Positions 35,432 to 47,700 of a DNA stretch of 64,000 nucleotides are shown in pieces. Source of the stretch: Hevea brasiliensis. Lineage: Eukaryota; Streptophyta; Magnoliopsida; Malpighiales; Euphorbiaceae. Position 1 is the first letter of the stretch. Each line of letters starts with the position of its first letter. The stretch covers positions 68,995,652 through 69,059,651 of the forward strand of contig NC_079496.1 in the NCBI RefSeq assembly GCF_030052815.1, given 5' to 3'. The notes under the pieces were generated by a model that was not told the origin of the DNA, made no database searches, and saw nothing but the letters and a program-made list of their open reading frames with translations. The translations under genes were made by a program, and so were the position numbers.

Positions 35432-37534
35432 TGAAGGCAGGCGTGAAAAACACAAGATTATACCATTGAATTCAAAAAATTTTCACCTAGGGTCACAAGC
35501 ACCATGCAAGATTTATTTTTATCTATTTGATTTCAATGATAAACAACATATTAAAACTCTTTTAATATGTTTTTGGATCTGTATTTTCCATTTAAGATTT
35601 TAAAATTAATCAAATTAATTTTAGAACCCTAGATTAAATCAAGAACAATTACACTAACCTCTTGATGTGCTGCAGCGTGTCTGCGCCTTTGAGATTCATC
35701 TTCAGGACACCAGATGTTGTCCCTCTAGCTTGTCCACACCAAGAACACCTATGGCAGCCCTTGAACAGCTTCTAAAGCCTTTTCTATTAATTAGAAATTC
35801 AAGTTCTGCCTTTTAAGAGATTAGAGATGCAAACAGGACACTAGAAACAATTTCTAGCGTTCTTAATTCAAGAGATTGATGGCTAATCTCTTTGAATTGA
35901 TGAGAGATGAAGAGAAATAGCTGGAGAGGCTCAAAGTGGCGTGACATATGAGAGGAGAGGCTGCTGGTTGTGTTTTCTTTTCATAACCCCACTTAAATAG
36001 CTAGGTTAACACATTAAACCCTAGCCACATGTCACCTTTTGATTAGCTCTAGGTTTAAGTGACCCAATCACATTGTGCCAAGTGTCAAACCTATATTTAA
36101 TCTTGATTTTAATCATCTTACATGATTAAAAATATTTGGCAAGCTTATGTGTTATGCCATGTGTCACCATCTCATGGTGCCACGTGTCACACTGCAAAAT
36201 GACCAAAATGCCCCGGTGTCTTAATTTTGAGTTCTTAACCCAAAATAATTATTTTCTTCTTCTAATTAATTTATATCAAATATAAATTAATTAATTAATC
36301 TCTATTAATTAATTTCTCATCAATTAAATTCATATTTAAACACTTTAAATATAAATTTAATTTATACTACACATCCAATAATCTAGATTTGGTTTCAAGT
36401 CATGCTAGGGACTTTGCAATTTAATTGCAAACCAAATCTATTTAATTAATCAATTAAACTCTTTAATTAATTAATTAAATCATATTTAAATAGGTGATAA
36501 CTTGTGTATGTGTGTGACTTACTAGGCTCATCACTAATTGGCAATGAGACATGATATCAACTCTTAATATCATCAGAACTCTTTCTTACCATAAATGATT
36601 TCTCTAAATCATTTTATGAACCTCATAGACCATGGTTAACACCTAGCATAGCATGCCATGGCCACCCAATTAGTAATAAGATTTACCTTAAATGAACCTA
36701 TAATCATATGTTACCATGCACTAGAATCTATCTGTTACAAAATCCCAACTCAATCTGGAGTCATGGTTTATGTCAAACTCCATTTGCTATGAATATTATG
36801 TTCTCTTTTAATTCCAGTTCTTGATTAAAAGATTTTTCTCATCAGAAACTCTTTTCTGAATAAATCTATCTGTCCTGGCCAGGAACTTGAAACATCAAGA
36901 ACAATTAAATGAACATAGGATTTTAACTCTATTTACTTAGAGGAACAGATTCCATCTTGATCAACACCTACCTCCATATATAACTAGCAGGAGCCAACAC
37001 ATGCCCATATACCCATACATAGTACAAGTATGAAAGCAGTATCAAACTCAAACTACCTATATACAAGATAACTGTGCTATCTCAGGTCTAAAGATTATAT
37101 GCACTGATATGATTTATGACAAAACATTGACAAGAGTAAACTCCATGTGCTTGTCATAAGTGTCACTGGTTCGACCTACTTATCATTTATAAGTGCCTAT
37201 CATGTTTGTTATATGGCATGAGACTCACCATTCCATCTTATTTATATCTCATATAAATAACTTGGGAACAAACATGAATACAATCTTTCTGGATAAGTCA
37301 TGTCCTTATTATGAAGTATCCTCGATTGTGAACCTATTTATGATACTTTGTGCTAGAAATATTGTCACTCATATTCTTAACAACTTAAGAATAATATTTC
37401 TAACAAAATATCAATGGACCTTTTCTATTACACATAAATATATTATGTAAACGGAAAAGTGGAAATGCCTTTTATTATTAAAAATATGTACAAGATACAT
37501 ACTAAATGATATGCTCTAGGGCATACTACTAACA
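35432..37534 (-). repeat. 5' LTR of Cop-1
   Basis: It is 2103 bp, minus-strand ends TGTTAGTAGTATGC and ...CTTCA, matching 28016-30113. TATTTAAG on the minus strand (35992-35999) aligns with TATATAAG of Cop-2 and is the likely TATA box. Transcription would run leftward. The small open frames at 37193-37450 and 37443-37634 are not conserved proteins. Confidence 0.94.
35992..35999 (-). promoter_or_regulatory. Probable TATA box of the Cop-1 5' LTR
   Basis: TATTTAAG on the minus strand stands in the context AACCTAGC..TGGGG, aligned with GACCTAGC-TATATAAG in Cop-2. The first T-to-T/A change weakens it. This is inference from position and consensus. Confidence 0.55.
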
Positions 37535-37539
37535 GTAAA

Positions 37540-40062
37540 TAGTGGTTGGAATGATGATTTAAATGTTTGATTGTATTGTAGTTGAATTCCATGTGTAAGG
37601 TTTGATTTGGAAGCTTAAAAAGTGAAAATGGCAATTGATGGATATGTGTAAATTTTTGGCAGCCTCATAAAGAAGATTGAAGTGTTTGAGTTCATGAAAT
37701 ATTGTTGAATTATGTTGTCATTGATGGCAGCATGTGTATATGAATAATTGTTTGAATTTGGATATGTGTATAGTGGTTTGAATTTGGATATGTAAATGAG
37801 GTATGTCTTGTGGTTAATTGTTGTAATTGGACTTGGAAAATTCTGTATTATAGTGTGTATGTTGAGAGTGGTTACAAGCTACCAAAATGACCAAAAATGT
37901 GAAGTAAAGTGTGTTAGTGTTATGGTACAAACCAGAATTGGTATGGATGTATAACTTGGCAAGTGTTGAATGTGTCCTTTGGTATGTGATGAAGAGTGTG
38001 TAGCAGGGCAGTGTGTGTTTTAGCTTAGAACCTTAAGTGTGTGACTCCAATTGGTATAAGACCAATTGGAGGTGAAACTAGGCACAAAATGTGCCAACTT
38101 TTATGAAGGAAGCTTACCAAAATTCTGCCTAGAAGGTGACTTGAAAAATAACCAAATCCGGATTAGTGCTTTGAAAGCCTGAAAATTGACCAATTGAGCA
38201 GTAATTAGTGTTTTGATCATAAATTACTCAAAACAGGTCCAATTGACCTAAACATTTTACCATGAATAGTTGAGACATATATCTACAATTCTTATGAAGA
38301 CATCAAAGCCTAGAAATGGCCAGAACCAATCCAAATAGCTTACACAATTTCAGGTCCAAAAACTAGCCGAACAAAAAGTGACCTAAAAATGACCTAAACC
38401 TACCATTTTGGTACATTTTGTCCAGCATTGGTAAATTAACCATAACTTGGTCTACACAACTCAGAATGACCTGAAATTTTGTCCTGCATGCAATAAGACA
38501 TAGACTTACAAGTTTGTAGTTTTGACCGAAACCCGAAAACTGAGGAAACTAGGTCGTCTAGCTAGGTAAAATTAGTATACCGAAATTCAGCAAATTGCAA
38601 TAAAATGCAATATACTTGAAAGTGAATTTGGTAATATGTACCAACACTAAAAGGCCATAAAATGTGACATATTGGTAAAATTAAACCTAATTCACCTAGA
38701 GTGCATCAAGGGTCAACATCTTAGGTTGACGAAGGAAATAATAGAATTCAATAAGTTAATTATTAAGCTTAATTCTTAGAGAGTTTAAATGAGTACTGAA
38801 ACACTTCAAATTGTGTGTTTCAGTTAGCAAAGACTCAGGGAAGGGGAAGGAAACACTGAGTCAGAGCCAAGAGACATTTATCAGAGGTTTGTGCACAACA
38901 GTTACTTCTTTTGAATTTTCAATTGAAATGAATTATGACAAATTGTCTATTATTGTTTAAATTGTGAAAAATTGTCTTAATGATATTTGATGGATACTTA
39001 TTGATTGAAAAGCATTGTAAATGGTTTGAAACCACAGCTATCATATATATTGATTGAATTCCTCGCTAGCTTGTCTAGTGGGATGAATTGACTTTGAATT
39101 CCCTCTCTGGCTGAAGTGTTGAGGTGTGTGCCTGTTGAGGACGAATAGAATGAGTACTCATATTATTGCTAGCTAGCTATATTATTCCTCATTAGCCATC
39201 AGCTCTTAGGATGAATTGGACTTTGGAACATGATTAAGCTATGTGTGATTTTATTGATATTTATTGTGATATTGTGAAATGGAGTTTAAACTCTTTAGGA
39301 CATTCACTGTCTTTAAATTTAACTATGATTTTAACTATCCACTATTTATATGACTTATGATTTGTCATTTAAAGTTGCATTGTGTTAATGTTGTGCACTA
39401 CTGAGACATTGGCTCAGCGATAGCTTTTCATTGCTGTCGCAGGTAGACAGATTAACAGGGCAGCAGACTAGGCTGCTAGTGCTACACTAAGAGATCATCG
39501 GGTATATTGAGTATACCATATTTTTCATTTTGTATTGTAATGTATGTTCACTGTATGTATATATTGTTCTTGGTTTTGAGCAGTTGTAAATTAAAATTAT
39601 ACATTAAAGTTATAAACTAAATTTGTAAATTATTTTGGCTTGTAAAATTTGTGATATATTTCTTTTATCTCAGTTTTGAAAACACTGGAAAAATTATTGT
39701 GGATTTGTGTTGCCAAGTGTTGAGAAACTTATTGTGTTAATTAAATATTGGAGTTTGGGGATTGAACAAAATATAGAAAGTGCTTTTTTATAGGTTTTTG
39801 AAGAACTATTTTATTCAAAATATAGATGGCACTCTGCTAAAATTTTTACAGAAATTATTATTTCTTCAAATGTGTTATTTGGTTTCACTTCAGTTAAAAA
39901 TTTTTTAACACTTGTAAATAGTGCTCACCACTGTAAAAATAAGTAAGAAAAGGTTTAAAATCCCTTGTAGTGTATTTAATGGATTATCAGTAGACAAAGT
40001 TGGTAATTCATTAGGAATACTACGGGATCATGTTATGCCTTACGGAAGGGTAGGGTGTGACA
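37540..40062 (+). repeat. 3' LTR of B1, second part
   Basis: It continues the LTR text from 28015 and ends GGGTAGGGTGTGACA. The terminal CA is intact here, unlike the 5' LTR. It holds the hairpin zone around 39397-39445 as in the 5' LTR. Confidence 0.93.
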
Positions 40063-40067
40063 ACCCA

Positions 40068-40300
40068 AGAGGTGTGGACCAACTTTATTGAAGGAGCTTG
40101 AGAAAAATATGGCTTATTCATGGTAGGATATGAAGCTTTTGCTTGGGACGTTAATGGTGGTTTTGGGAGGAAATGGGATTCGGCCAAAGTGAGTCATGAG
40201 GAAGAATAAGATGTTATGGGATTACACATGTCCATTTAGTTGTTTAATTACTCCCTTAGTGGTCCACTAACTTATAATATATTAATATAATTTCACTAAT
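40068..40300 (-). repeat. Reverse LTR B0, remainder after B1
   Basis: It resumes where 8096 left off. The text (ggaccaactttattgaagg ... ggtccactaact) corresponds to the reverse complement of about 8700-8925 in the B1 LTR, though diverged. The right edge lies somewhere in 40280-40330 and cannot be fixed by eye. The LTR start (GTGTTACA) is missing, so this end has been lost or rearranged. Confidence 0.65.
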
Positions 40301-40850
40301 AAATTATATACATACTTAGCAACTCTAAAATCACATTACATCAAATAATCTTCATGAAATCAAACATTCCTCATGACTTTCTCAAGGCTGCCTAAATGCT
40401 CCAATTTACCAAAGTTTCCCATACTTTCTTCAATTTCAAGATCAATTGCTCAATCACCACATACACTTAATACACATTGGCTACAACATCTTATAACACT
40501 AATCAACACATTTTCCCATCATTTACATGTAAACAACAAGTTAAACATTTTAACTTTCATGGCTACCAAAATGGTACATCACCAATAATTCATCAAACCT
40601 CAAAACTTCTTCCATAAATCAAACAACGACAACCTTAGTTACAATATTAATGAAACAAGAATTGAAAACACCCACTTACCTCTTTTAAAGCTTCTTTAAA
40701 ACTCACCAAAACTTATCTTTCTTGCTCCCTTATTGCTGCCCAAGGTGTGTAGGCAAAGATTAATGAAGGAACTTAAGGTTTTTTTATGGCTAAATCATGG
40801 TGGACTTAAGCTTGATAGTGGAAGGAAATGGAGGATTTCATGGAGCATGG
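40300..40850 (-). repeat. Reverse fragment of a second B-like LTR
   Basis: The block near 40373-40400 and the blocks at 40547-40590 (catggctaccaaaatg) and 40670-40770 (ctcaccaaaactta .. ttgctgccca) match the reverse complement of about 8900-9260 of the B1 LTR. Part of this overlaps the LTR region already covered by B0, so it is a separate fragment. It is cut at 40850 by a copia LTR. The open frame at 40373-40588 lies inside this LTR text and is not a gene. Confidence 0.7.
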
Positions 40851-41556
40851 TGAAGGAACTGAAGCGTGAAAAACACAAGTTTATACCATTGAATTCAAAA
40901 ATTTTCACCTAGGGTCACATGCATCATGCAAGATTTATTTTTATATATTTGATTTCAATGATAAACAACATATTAAAACTCTTTTAATATGTTTTTAGAT
41001 CTGTATTTGCCATTTAAGATTTTAAAATTAATCAGATTAATTTTAGAACCCTAGATTAAATCAAGAACGATTACACTAACCTCTTGATGCACTGCAGCGT
41101 GTCTGCGCCTTTGAGATTCATCTTCAGGACACCAGATGTTGTCCCTCTAGCTTGTCCACACCAAGAACACCTATGGCAGCCCTTGAACAGCTTCTAAAGC
41201 TTTTTCTATTAATTAGAAATTCAAGTTCTGCCTTTTAAGAGATTAGAGATGTAAACAGGACACTAGAAACAATTTCTAGTGTTCTTAATTCAAGAGATTG
41301 ATGGCTAATCTCTTTGAATTGATGAGAGATGAAGAAGAATAGATGAAAAACCTCAAAGTGGCGTGACAAAAGAGAGGAGTGGCTGCTGGTTGTGTTTTAT
41401 TTTTCTCATAACAACACTTAAATAGCTAGGTTAACACATTAAACCCTTGCCACATGTCACCCTTTGATTAGCTCTAGGTTTAAGTGACCCAATCACATTG
41501 TGCCAAGTGTCAAACCTATATTTAATATTGATTTTAATCATCTTACATGATTAAAA
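40851..41556 (-). repeat. Truncated copia LTR (Cop family), reverse
   Basis: It starts TGAAGGAACTGAAGCGTG, the reverse of the copia LTR end, and follows the Cop-1 LTR closely for about 700 bp to CATGATTAAAA. It then stops where a family-A LTR fragment begins. About two thirds of the LTR is absent. TATTTAAG (minus, 41416-41423) is the TATA-like site. Its start keeps the CTG that both Cop-1 LTRs have altered. Confidence 0.9.
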
Positions 41557-42831
41557 GTCCCTCTGCTGCTGTCCTAGGGCAGCCTACAACTTCACTTTGC
41601 AATCCTATTTTTCAGTCCATAATATGGTCAACTTACCTAAAATGGTCACTAATTGACCATTAAAATGTGCTCTAACAATTTCATAAGCCAAATCAATTTT
41701 CACTCCCCCAAAACCCTAGCTTCACCTTATGTTTTCTACAAGATGCCTTAGTTAGCATACCAATTTATTATCCTTGTGTATATGTATCTTAAACATCATT
41801 TCTAATCCACTCTAAGTCCAACAAAACCCTCATTTCTATTCCTTCAATATGGTCGCGAAATTCATGGCATTCATACACATGGGTTTGGTTCATTTATTCC
41901 ACAATTTCTTACCTATTACACATCTCTAACATGGAATTAATGTGTTTTAAATACATATGTGCACTAACCTTGAATGGAGCCACTTCTAAGACTTCAAAAC
42001 TTCACTTTCTTCCTTTCTTTTTTCTGTCCAAAGCTTGCTCTAGGTGTGAGGACCAAGTTTTATGAAGGCATATAGGGGTTTTATGGTGTAATTGGCTAGG
42101 TTTTGGAGCTTGGGTGAGTGCATCAATGGAGGGAGATGGGGAGAAGTCACGTTTTGGTGAAGAAGAAGAAGAATGGCTACTGTAATTTTTGGTTATTTGG
42201 TCTTCATTTAGTCTCTTTATTAGTTAGTCAAATGATGGCTTAATTGTGATTGGTCATAATTTATAAATGACATCATCAAGATGTCATAAATGAGCTTTTC
42301 TTTGATTTTTCTTTTCTTTTCTTCACTACTCAATTTCAATTTAATTTCTAGTAATGTTTATTCATATTTTAGACCATAATAATTATTTACTCAACTGGAC
42401 AAGTCGGCCAAAAATCATCTCTGAAGGCGAAATGACCAAAATGCCATCCGTTTGGCTTAACGGGTCAAAATTGGCTGTACCGATTGAAAAAATTTTCTAA
42501 ATATTTTCTTAGCATTCTAATGCCATAGGAACCTCAATGACCCTTCTCTGGAGTCTCAAAAATTATTTTATGAATTTTTTTCCGGGTCTAGGGCTCCTCG
42601 TTGCGAGAACCGCAACTTCCCTCTGAGTTACCCCTCGCTAGGGCACCGGCTCGTTTAACTTGGTCGTATTTTATTTCTAAAATTTTTACTAAATTTTTCT
42701 TATTAGTATTTGAGTTAATTTTGGTTCCTCACTTTAGTTTAATTTTTTTTTCCGGACGTTCTAGCTGTCCGGACCGACACCGGTCACCGGAACAGTAGAA
42801 TGTACGGAATTGCTACGGGAAGGGTGTTACA
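41557..42831 (-). repeat. Truncated family-A LTR, reverse
   Basis: It ends GGGTGTTACA at 42831, the reverse of the TGTAACACCC start, and matches the reverse complement of the first about 1.3 kb of the A2 LTR (for example gcagccta..., ccatccgtttggcttaac, gtccggacc). The other end of the LTR is missing. It abuts A2 pol inside RNase H. Confidence 0.9.
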
Positions 42832-44721
42832 CTTCTAGGCAGTTAAGGCCACATGAACAGAATTACCCTACCCATGATCTAGAGCTTGCAGCAATTATCT
42901 TCGCACTGAAGATATGGAGGCATTACTTATATGGTGAAAAGTGCTACATTTACACAAACCACAAAAGTCTGAAATATTTGCCAACTCAGAAGGAGCTCAA
43001 CCTTAGATAGAGGCGATGGATTGAGTTCCTGAAGGACTATGATTGTGTGATTGACTATCATCCTGGGAAGGCAAATGTTGTTGCTGATGCTTTGAGCAAA
43101 AAATCCATGACAGCCTTGAGATCATTGAATGCCCGTCTATCTTTGGTTCGAGATGGAGCTATTTTGGCTGAGTTGCAAGTGAGGCCAAACCTGCTACAGC
43201 AGATTTTAAATGGCAAAAGGTAGATGAGAAGCTAATGGCTATTATGAGCAAAATCTCAGATGGAAAAGCAACTGACTATGGGGTGAAAGCAGTTGGGTGT
43301 CTGTATTACAAAGGAAGACTATGTGTACCAGATGATGGGGAATTAAAGGCAGTATTCTAAAAGAGGCACACACCAGTGTATATGCTATGCACCCAGGAAG
43401 TACAAAGATGTATCATGATCTGAAGCTTCAGTATTGGTGGCCTGGTATGAAGAAGGACATAGCTGACTATGTGACTAAATGCTTGACATGTCAGCAAGTC
43501 AAGGCAGAACATCAAGTTCCATCAGGTTTGCTACAGCCTATACGCATACCTGAATGGAAATGGGATCGGGTCACCATGGATTTTGTAAGTGGTCTACCTC
43601 TCACCCAGAAGAAACATGATGCAGTATGGGTGATAGTAGATAGATTGACGAAGTCAGCACACTTTTTGCCAGTTAGGACTGACTACTCACTGGAGAAGTT
43701 AGCAGAATTGTATATCAGTGAGATAGTTAGACTGCATGGAATTCCACTTTCCATCATATCTGATCGAGACCCAAGGTTTACATCGAGATTTTGGAAGAAG
43801 TTGCATGAGTCCTTGGGTACACAACTCCACTTCAGCACAGCTTTCCATCCTCAGACGGATGGGCAATACGAAAGAGTAATCCAGGTAAACAATTGAAACC
43901 AATGGAATTGATACGAATATTGAATTAAAATGATAACAATAACATGAAAAATATGTCAAGTCCTTGAGGATATGCTGAGGAGTTGTGTCATTGAGTTTGA
44001 GGGGAGTTGGGATAAATACCTCCCACTGGCAGAATTTGCATACAACAATAGCTACCAAGCTAGTATCCAAATGGCCCCGTATGAAGCACTGTATTGGAGA
44101 AAATGTAGAACTCCAGTGTGCTGGACTGAATTGGGCGAAGACAAGCTGGTAGGCCCAGACTTGGTGAAACAGACTGAAGAGAAAGTGAAACTAATCAAAG
44201 CCAATCTAAAGGTTGCCTCAGACAGACAGAAATCTTATGCCGACCTGAAGAGAAAAGAAATAGAATATGTGGTTGGTGACAAAGTGTTCCTCAAGGTGTC
44301 ACCGTGGAAAAAGGTATTGAGGTTTGGAAGAAAAGGTAAGTTGAGCCCTAGGTTCATTGGCCCATATGAAGTCATTGAACGTGTGGGACCAGTGGCCTAT
44401 AGGCTAGCTTTACCACCAGAGCTGGACAAGATCCACAATGTGTTCCACGTGTCCATGCTAAGAAGATACCGCTCAGATCCTTCACATGTCATCTCCAGGG
44501 AAGAAATTGAAATACAACCGGATTTGACATATGAAGAAGAACCTCTACGGATCCTGGCTCGGGAAGTAAAAGAGTTGAGGAACAAGCAGATTCCACTGGT
44601 GAAAGTGCTTTGGAGGCACCACAACACCGAGGAGGCAACTTGGGAAAGTGAAGAGACGATGAGGCAACAGTTCCCTCAACTGTTTGCATTAGGTAAATTT
44701 CGAGGAAGAAATTTAAATTAG
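42832..44721 (+). pseudogene. pol of A2: RNase H, integrase, chromodomain-like tail (broken)
   Basis: RNase H resumes at [20 protein letters not shown] and meets TAG at 43008 (Gln in relatives). The frame shifts near 43213. Integrase from 43387 is well kept: the zinc region HPGSTKMYHDLK .. CLTCQQ, then the catalytic core [21 protein letters not shown] and HPQTDGQYERVIQ. After the 75-bp intron-like segment the frame continues (43972-44721) through [28 protein letters not shown] and VLWRHHNTEEATWE. Both sides of the segment are in the same frame, so integrase plus tail would be intact if the segment were removed precisely. Confidence 0.94.
43885..43959 (+). other. Intron-like segment inside A2 integrase
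   Basis: It occupies the same site and has the same 75-bp length as in A1. The 5' end is CAG|GTAAAC. The expected acceptor AG is AA here (TCAA|GTCC), so precise splicing would fail in this copy; the AG one base later would shift the frame. The TGA at 43894-43896 is conserved. By eye the segment differs from A1 far more than the flanking codons do. Confidence 0.7.
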
Positions 44722-44732
44722 AGGGGAAGAGT
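44720..44732 (+). other. Polypurine tract of A2
   Basis: AGAGGGGAAGAGT stands directly before the LTR, identical to A1. Confidence 0.9.
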
Positions 44733-47700
44733 TGTAACACCCTCCCGGTAACAACTCCGTACATTCTACTGTTCTGGTGATCAGTGTTAGTCCGGACAGC
44801 TAGAACATCCGGAAAAATATTTAAATTAAAGTGAGGGACCATAATTAACTCAAATATTAATAAGAAAAATTTATTAAAAATTTTAGAAATAAAATACAAC
44901 CAAGTTAAATGAGCCGGTGCCCAAGCGATGGGTAACACAAAGGGAAGTTGCGGTTCTCACAACTAGGAGCCCTAGACCCTGGGGAAAAATTATAAAATAA
45001 TTTTTGGGACTCCAGAGAAGGGTCATTGAGGTTCCTATGGCATTAGAATGCCAAGAAAATATTTAGAAAAATTTTTCAATTGGTACAGACAATTTTGACC
45101 CGTTAAGCCAAACGGAGGGCATTTTGGTCATTTCGCCTTCAGAGACGATTTTTGGCCGACTTGTCCAGTTGAGTAAATAATTATTATGACATAAAATATG
45201 AATTAATGTTGATGAAAAATTAATTTAAAGTTAGTAGAAAAGAAAAGAAAAAGAAAATGGAATTAAATTAGATTTATGACATAGGATGACATCATTAAAA
45301 AGCTTCCCACCAATTAGAAATTGACAAGCCAATTAAAATGAGATAAATATAACTAAAATGAAGTAAAAAAATAAACACAATTTCTGCAATTCTCTTCCAT
45401 TTCCCGTAAACCATTTTCCCTTCCACCCAAACCACCATTAAAGCTCCCTTAAACTTCATTTCCCACTCCAATTCACCTCAAAACCTTATCCTCCCTTCAC
45501 AAAAAAATTATACCCACATCAAGGAGAAGTGTTTGGCAGCCAAGAAAACAAAAGAAAGTGGAAGAAAGTGAGGTGTGAACAAGCTTAGAGAATCACCAAA
45601 GAGGTTAGTGCCATAACCTTTGCTTTTACATCTTTCTAATCATGAATTTGAGCTAAGTTAAGTTAAAAATTTGACAAAAATTGAATTAATAAAGCATGGT
45701 TATATTCCATGAAGTTTTTGCAGCCTTGACATGAGTTAGGGTTAGGAGAAATCTTGGTTTAAAGTGACATATTGCGGCCCCTCTTATAAATTATATGATT
45801 AGTATAGCAAATTAGGAGTGGGATGCATGAATTGGAGGCTTGGTCAATTAGGGTTAGGGTTTTGGGAGTGAAATTTGGACTTGGCTTATGAAATGATGAG
45901 TGAACATTCTAATGGTCAATTACTGACCATTTGAGGTAAGTTGACCATAATTTGAAGTGCATTAGAGTGTTACACACTGATTTGGTAGGCTGCCTAGTGA
46001 CAGCAACAGGGAGGCTGTGAGTCCAGCCTGTTTGGACTGCCATATCTTTGGCTGTGTAGGTTCAATTGGTGTTTGGCCAATTGGACATGAAACTAGACAT
46101 ATAATGGCACAATTTTTCTGAAGAAACCATGCCCAAAAGACCAAAGCAAGTGGACCAACAATTGGCCCCAATCCGGATACCCTGAAATCAGATTCTGCAG
46201 AATGACCAAATGAACAGTAAACTGTTCATTTGGCCATAACTCACTGTAGAATGGCCCAATTGACCTTAAATGTTTACAGCAACAAGATAAGATATAGACA
46301 AACAACTTTCATGAAGAAACCTACCCCAAATTATGACCAGAACCTATTCAACAAGGCAGTGGCAGTCACTGTTCACTGCACTGTAGATATGGTCAATTCT
46401 GCAGTTTTGTAATCCGGCCAGCTGTGGTTTTTGGACCATATCTAGAGCTACAAAACTCCAAATGAAGTGATTCAAAAAAGGAAATTCAACTAGACAAAAT
46501 AAGGAACAACTTTCATGTTTACTATTTCCTCAAATTTCCACTGTAACAGTCACTAATGGAATAGTGAAATTTAGGTATGAAAACTGAAAAATTCTGCTCA
46601 CTTGGTTTAAGCTTAGAAATGGTATTGGTGATTAATTCCAACAGGTTTTAAATGCAAATTGTGGTACATTGGGAGTGTTAAAACCAATGCACCTATTTTC
46701 TATCCAAAAGTAAACATTTTTGTTGACCAATAAAGTGAATAGTGACACCAAAACTTGAAATTCAAAAATTGAAGAATTCAAAAGTATCAAATGCCCTAGT
46801 ATACCTAACAAGATTGGTTTGGATAGTTTGGCATGCCAATAGGGTTCAGTTAGCAGTACTGCACATGGCATTATGCCATTCTGTGATTTCATGGCTTTTA
46901 GCCATTCTGACATTGTGTTGATATTTGGCCTTGTGCCTATTGTCATTGACTTATTAGCCGCTGCATTTCCACACCGGGAGATGCATATGTGACCGATGGT
47001 GTGACGGCCCGAGGTACTAGATACCCAGTGCCAGTTTACCCGTTTATCCAGTCCAGTTGTCCAGTATAGGTTACTTGGGCAACCAAAAGAATGAAAGTGG
47101 ATAAAGTTAACGAAATAAATGATTATAACAAGTACAAAACCAGTAAAACATCGATACATTCAATACATATTTATTTTCTGCTATTTCCTTTTATTTTATT
47201 ATTGCACCACTAAGCATTATTGCTTAGCGCGTTGCTTTTGCCACGCGTAGGTTCTGGAGATACTGATCGAGAGCCTAGTAGACCGTAGACTGGGTGAGTC
47301 CATCCTGCAGCTCTGCATAGTGTCTGTGTCACCTCACCATCCACAGTGCATTGGTAGGATACTAGGTTTCATTTTGGAATTTTGTAACTAACTTTTATTT
47401 TCTCATATGTAATTGAACTTATGTAATGTATTTTGATGTTCATGTAAATAATGAGAATTGTATTTGTGAATGGAAAAGTGAATATCTATCTGTGACTTGT
47501 ACATGATTATCACATGAGATGAATGATTAAGAAATGAAATTGAAAAATATTGAGATTTTGATATTAGAGCTTGAGATGATTGAATATGAATATTGGAAGT
47601 GTTTTTTTCACAGGTTCCGAAGAACTGTTTTCTCCATTTTTACCCGGTACTCTGCCGGATTTTTTATAAAAATTTTCGGAACCTCAAATAAATTATAATT

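Larger units (their letters stand above)
28016..37534 (-). mobile_element. Full-length Ty1/copia element Cop-1 (9.5 kb), reverse
   Basis: Two LTRs of about 2.1 kb (28016-30113 and 35432-37534) flank an internal region of about 5.3 kb, with a primer site, a long leader, gag, INT, RT, RNase H and a polypurine tract. The order INT before RT defines copia. It sits in the B1 3' LTR with a perfect 5-bp duplication. Its LTRs are almost identical apart from a cluster of odd differences at CAG/CTG triplets, so it is probably the youngest complete insertion here. The protease segment is deleted, so it could not have moved alone in this form. I do not assign a lineage within copia. Confidence 0.95.
8097..40062 (+). 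mobile_element. Full-length gypsy (Tekay/Del-like) element B1, with two nested elements
   Basis: It has two LTRs of about 3.57 kb, a primer site, remnants of gag, PR-RT-RNaseH-INT-chromodomain pol, a polypurine tract and matching 5-bp duplications. Removing A1 (12681-23675) and Cop-1 (28016-37534), each with one target repeat, leaves about 11.4 kb. The pol frame rejoins exactly across the A1 site. The element is dead: gag lacks its capsid part and pol has several stops and frameshifts. Placement near Tekay/Del is inferred from the long LTRs, Met-type primer site, DPG protease motif and chromodomain-like tail. Confidence 0.92.

Noticed and set aside
42810..43010. Open frame starting in the LTR and running into RNase H as an LTR-pol fusion gene
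   Set aside because: The start codon lies in the reverse LTR only by chance; the coding part is a truncated A2 pol with a stop at 43008.
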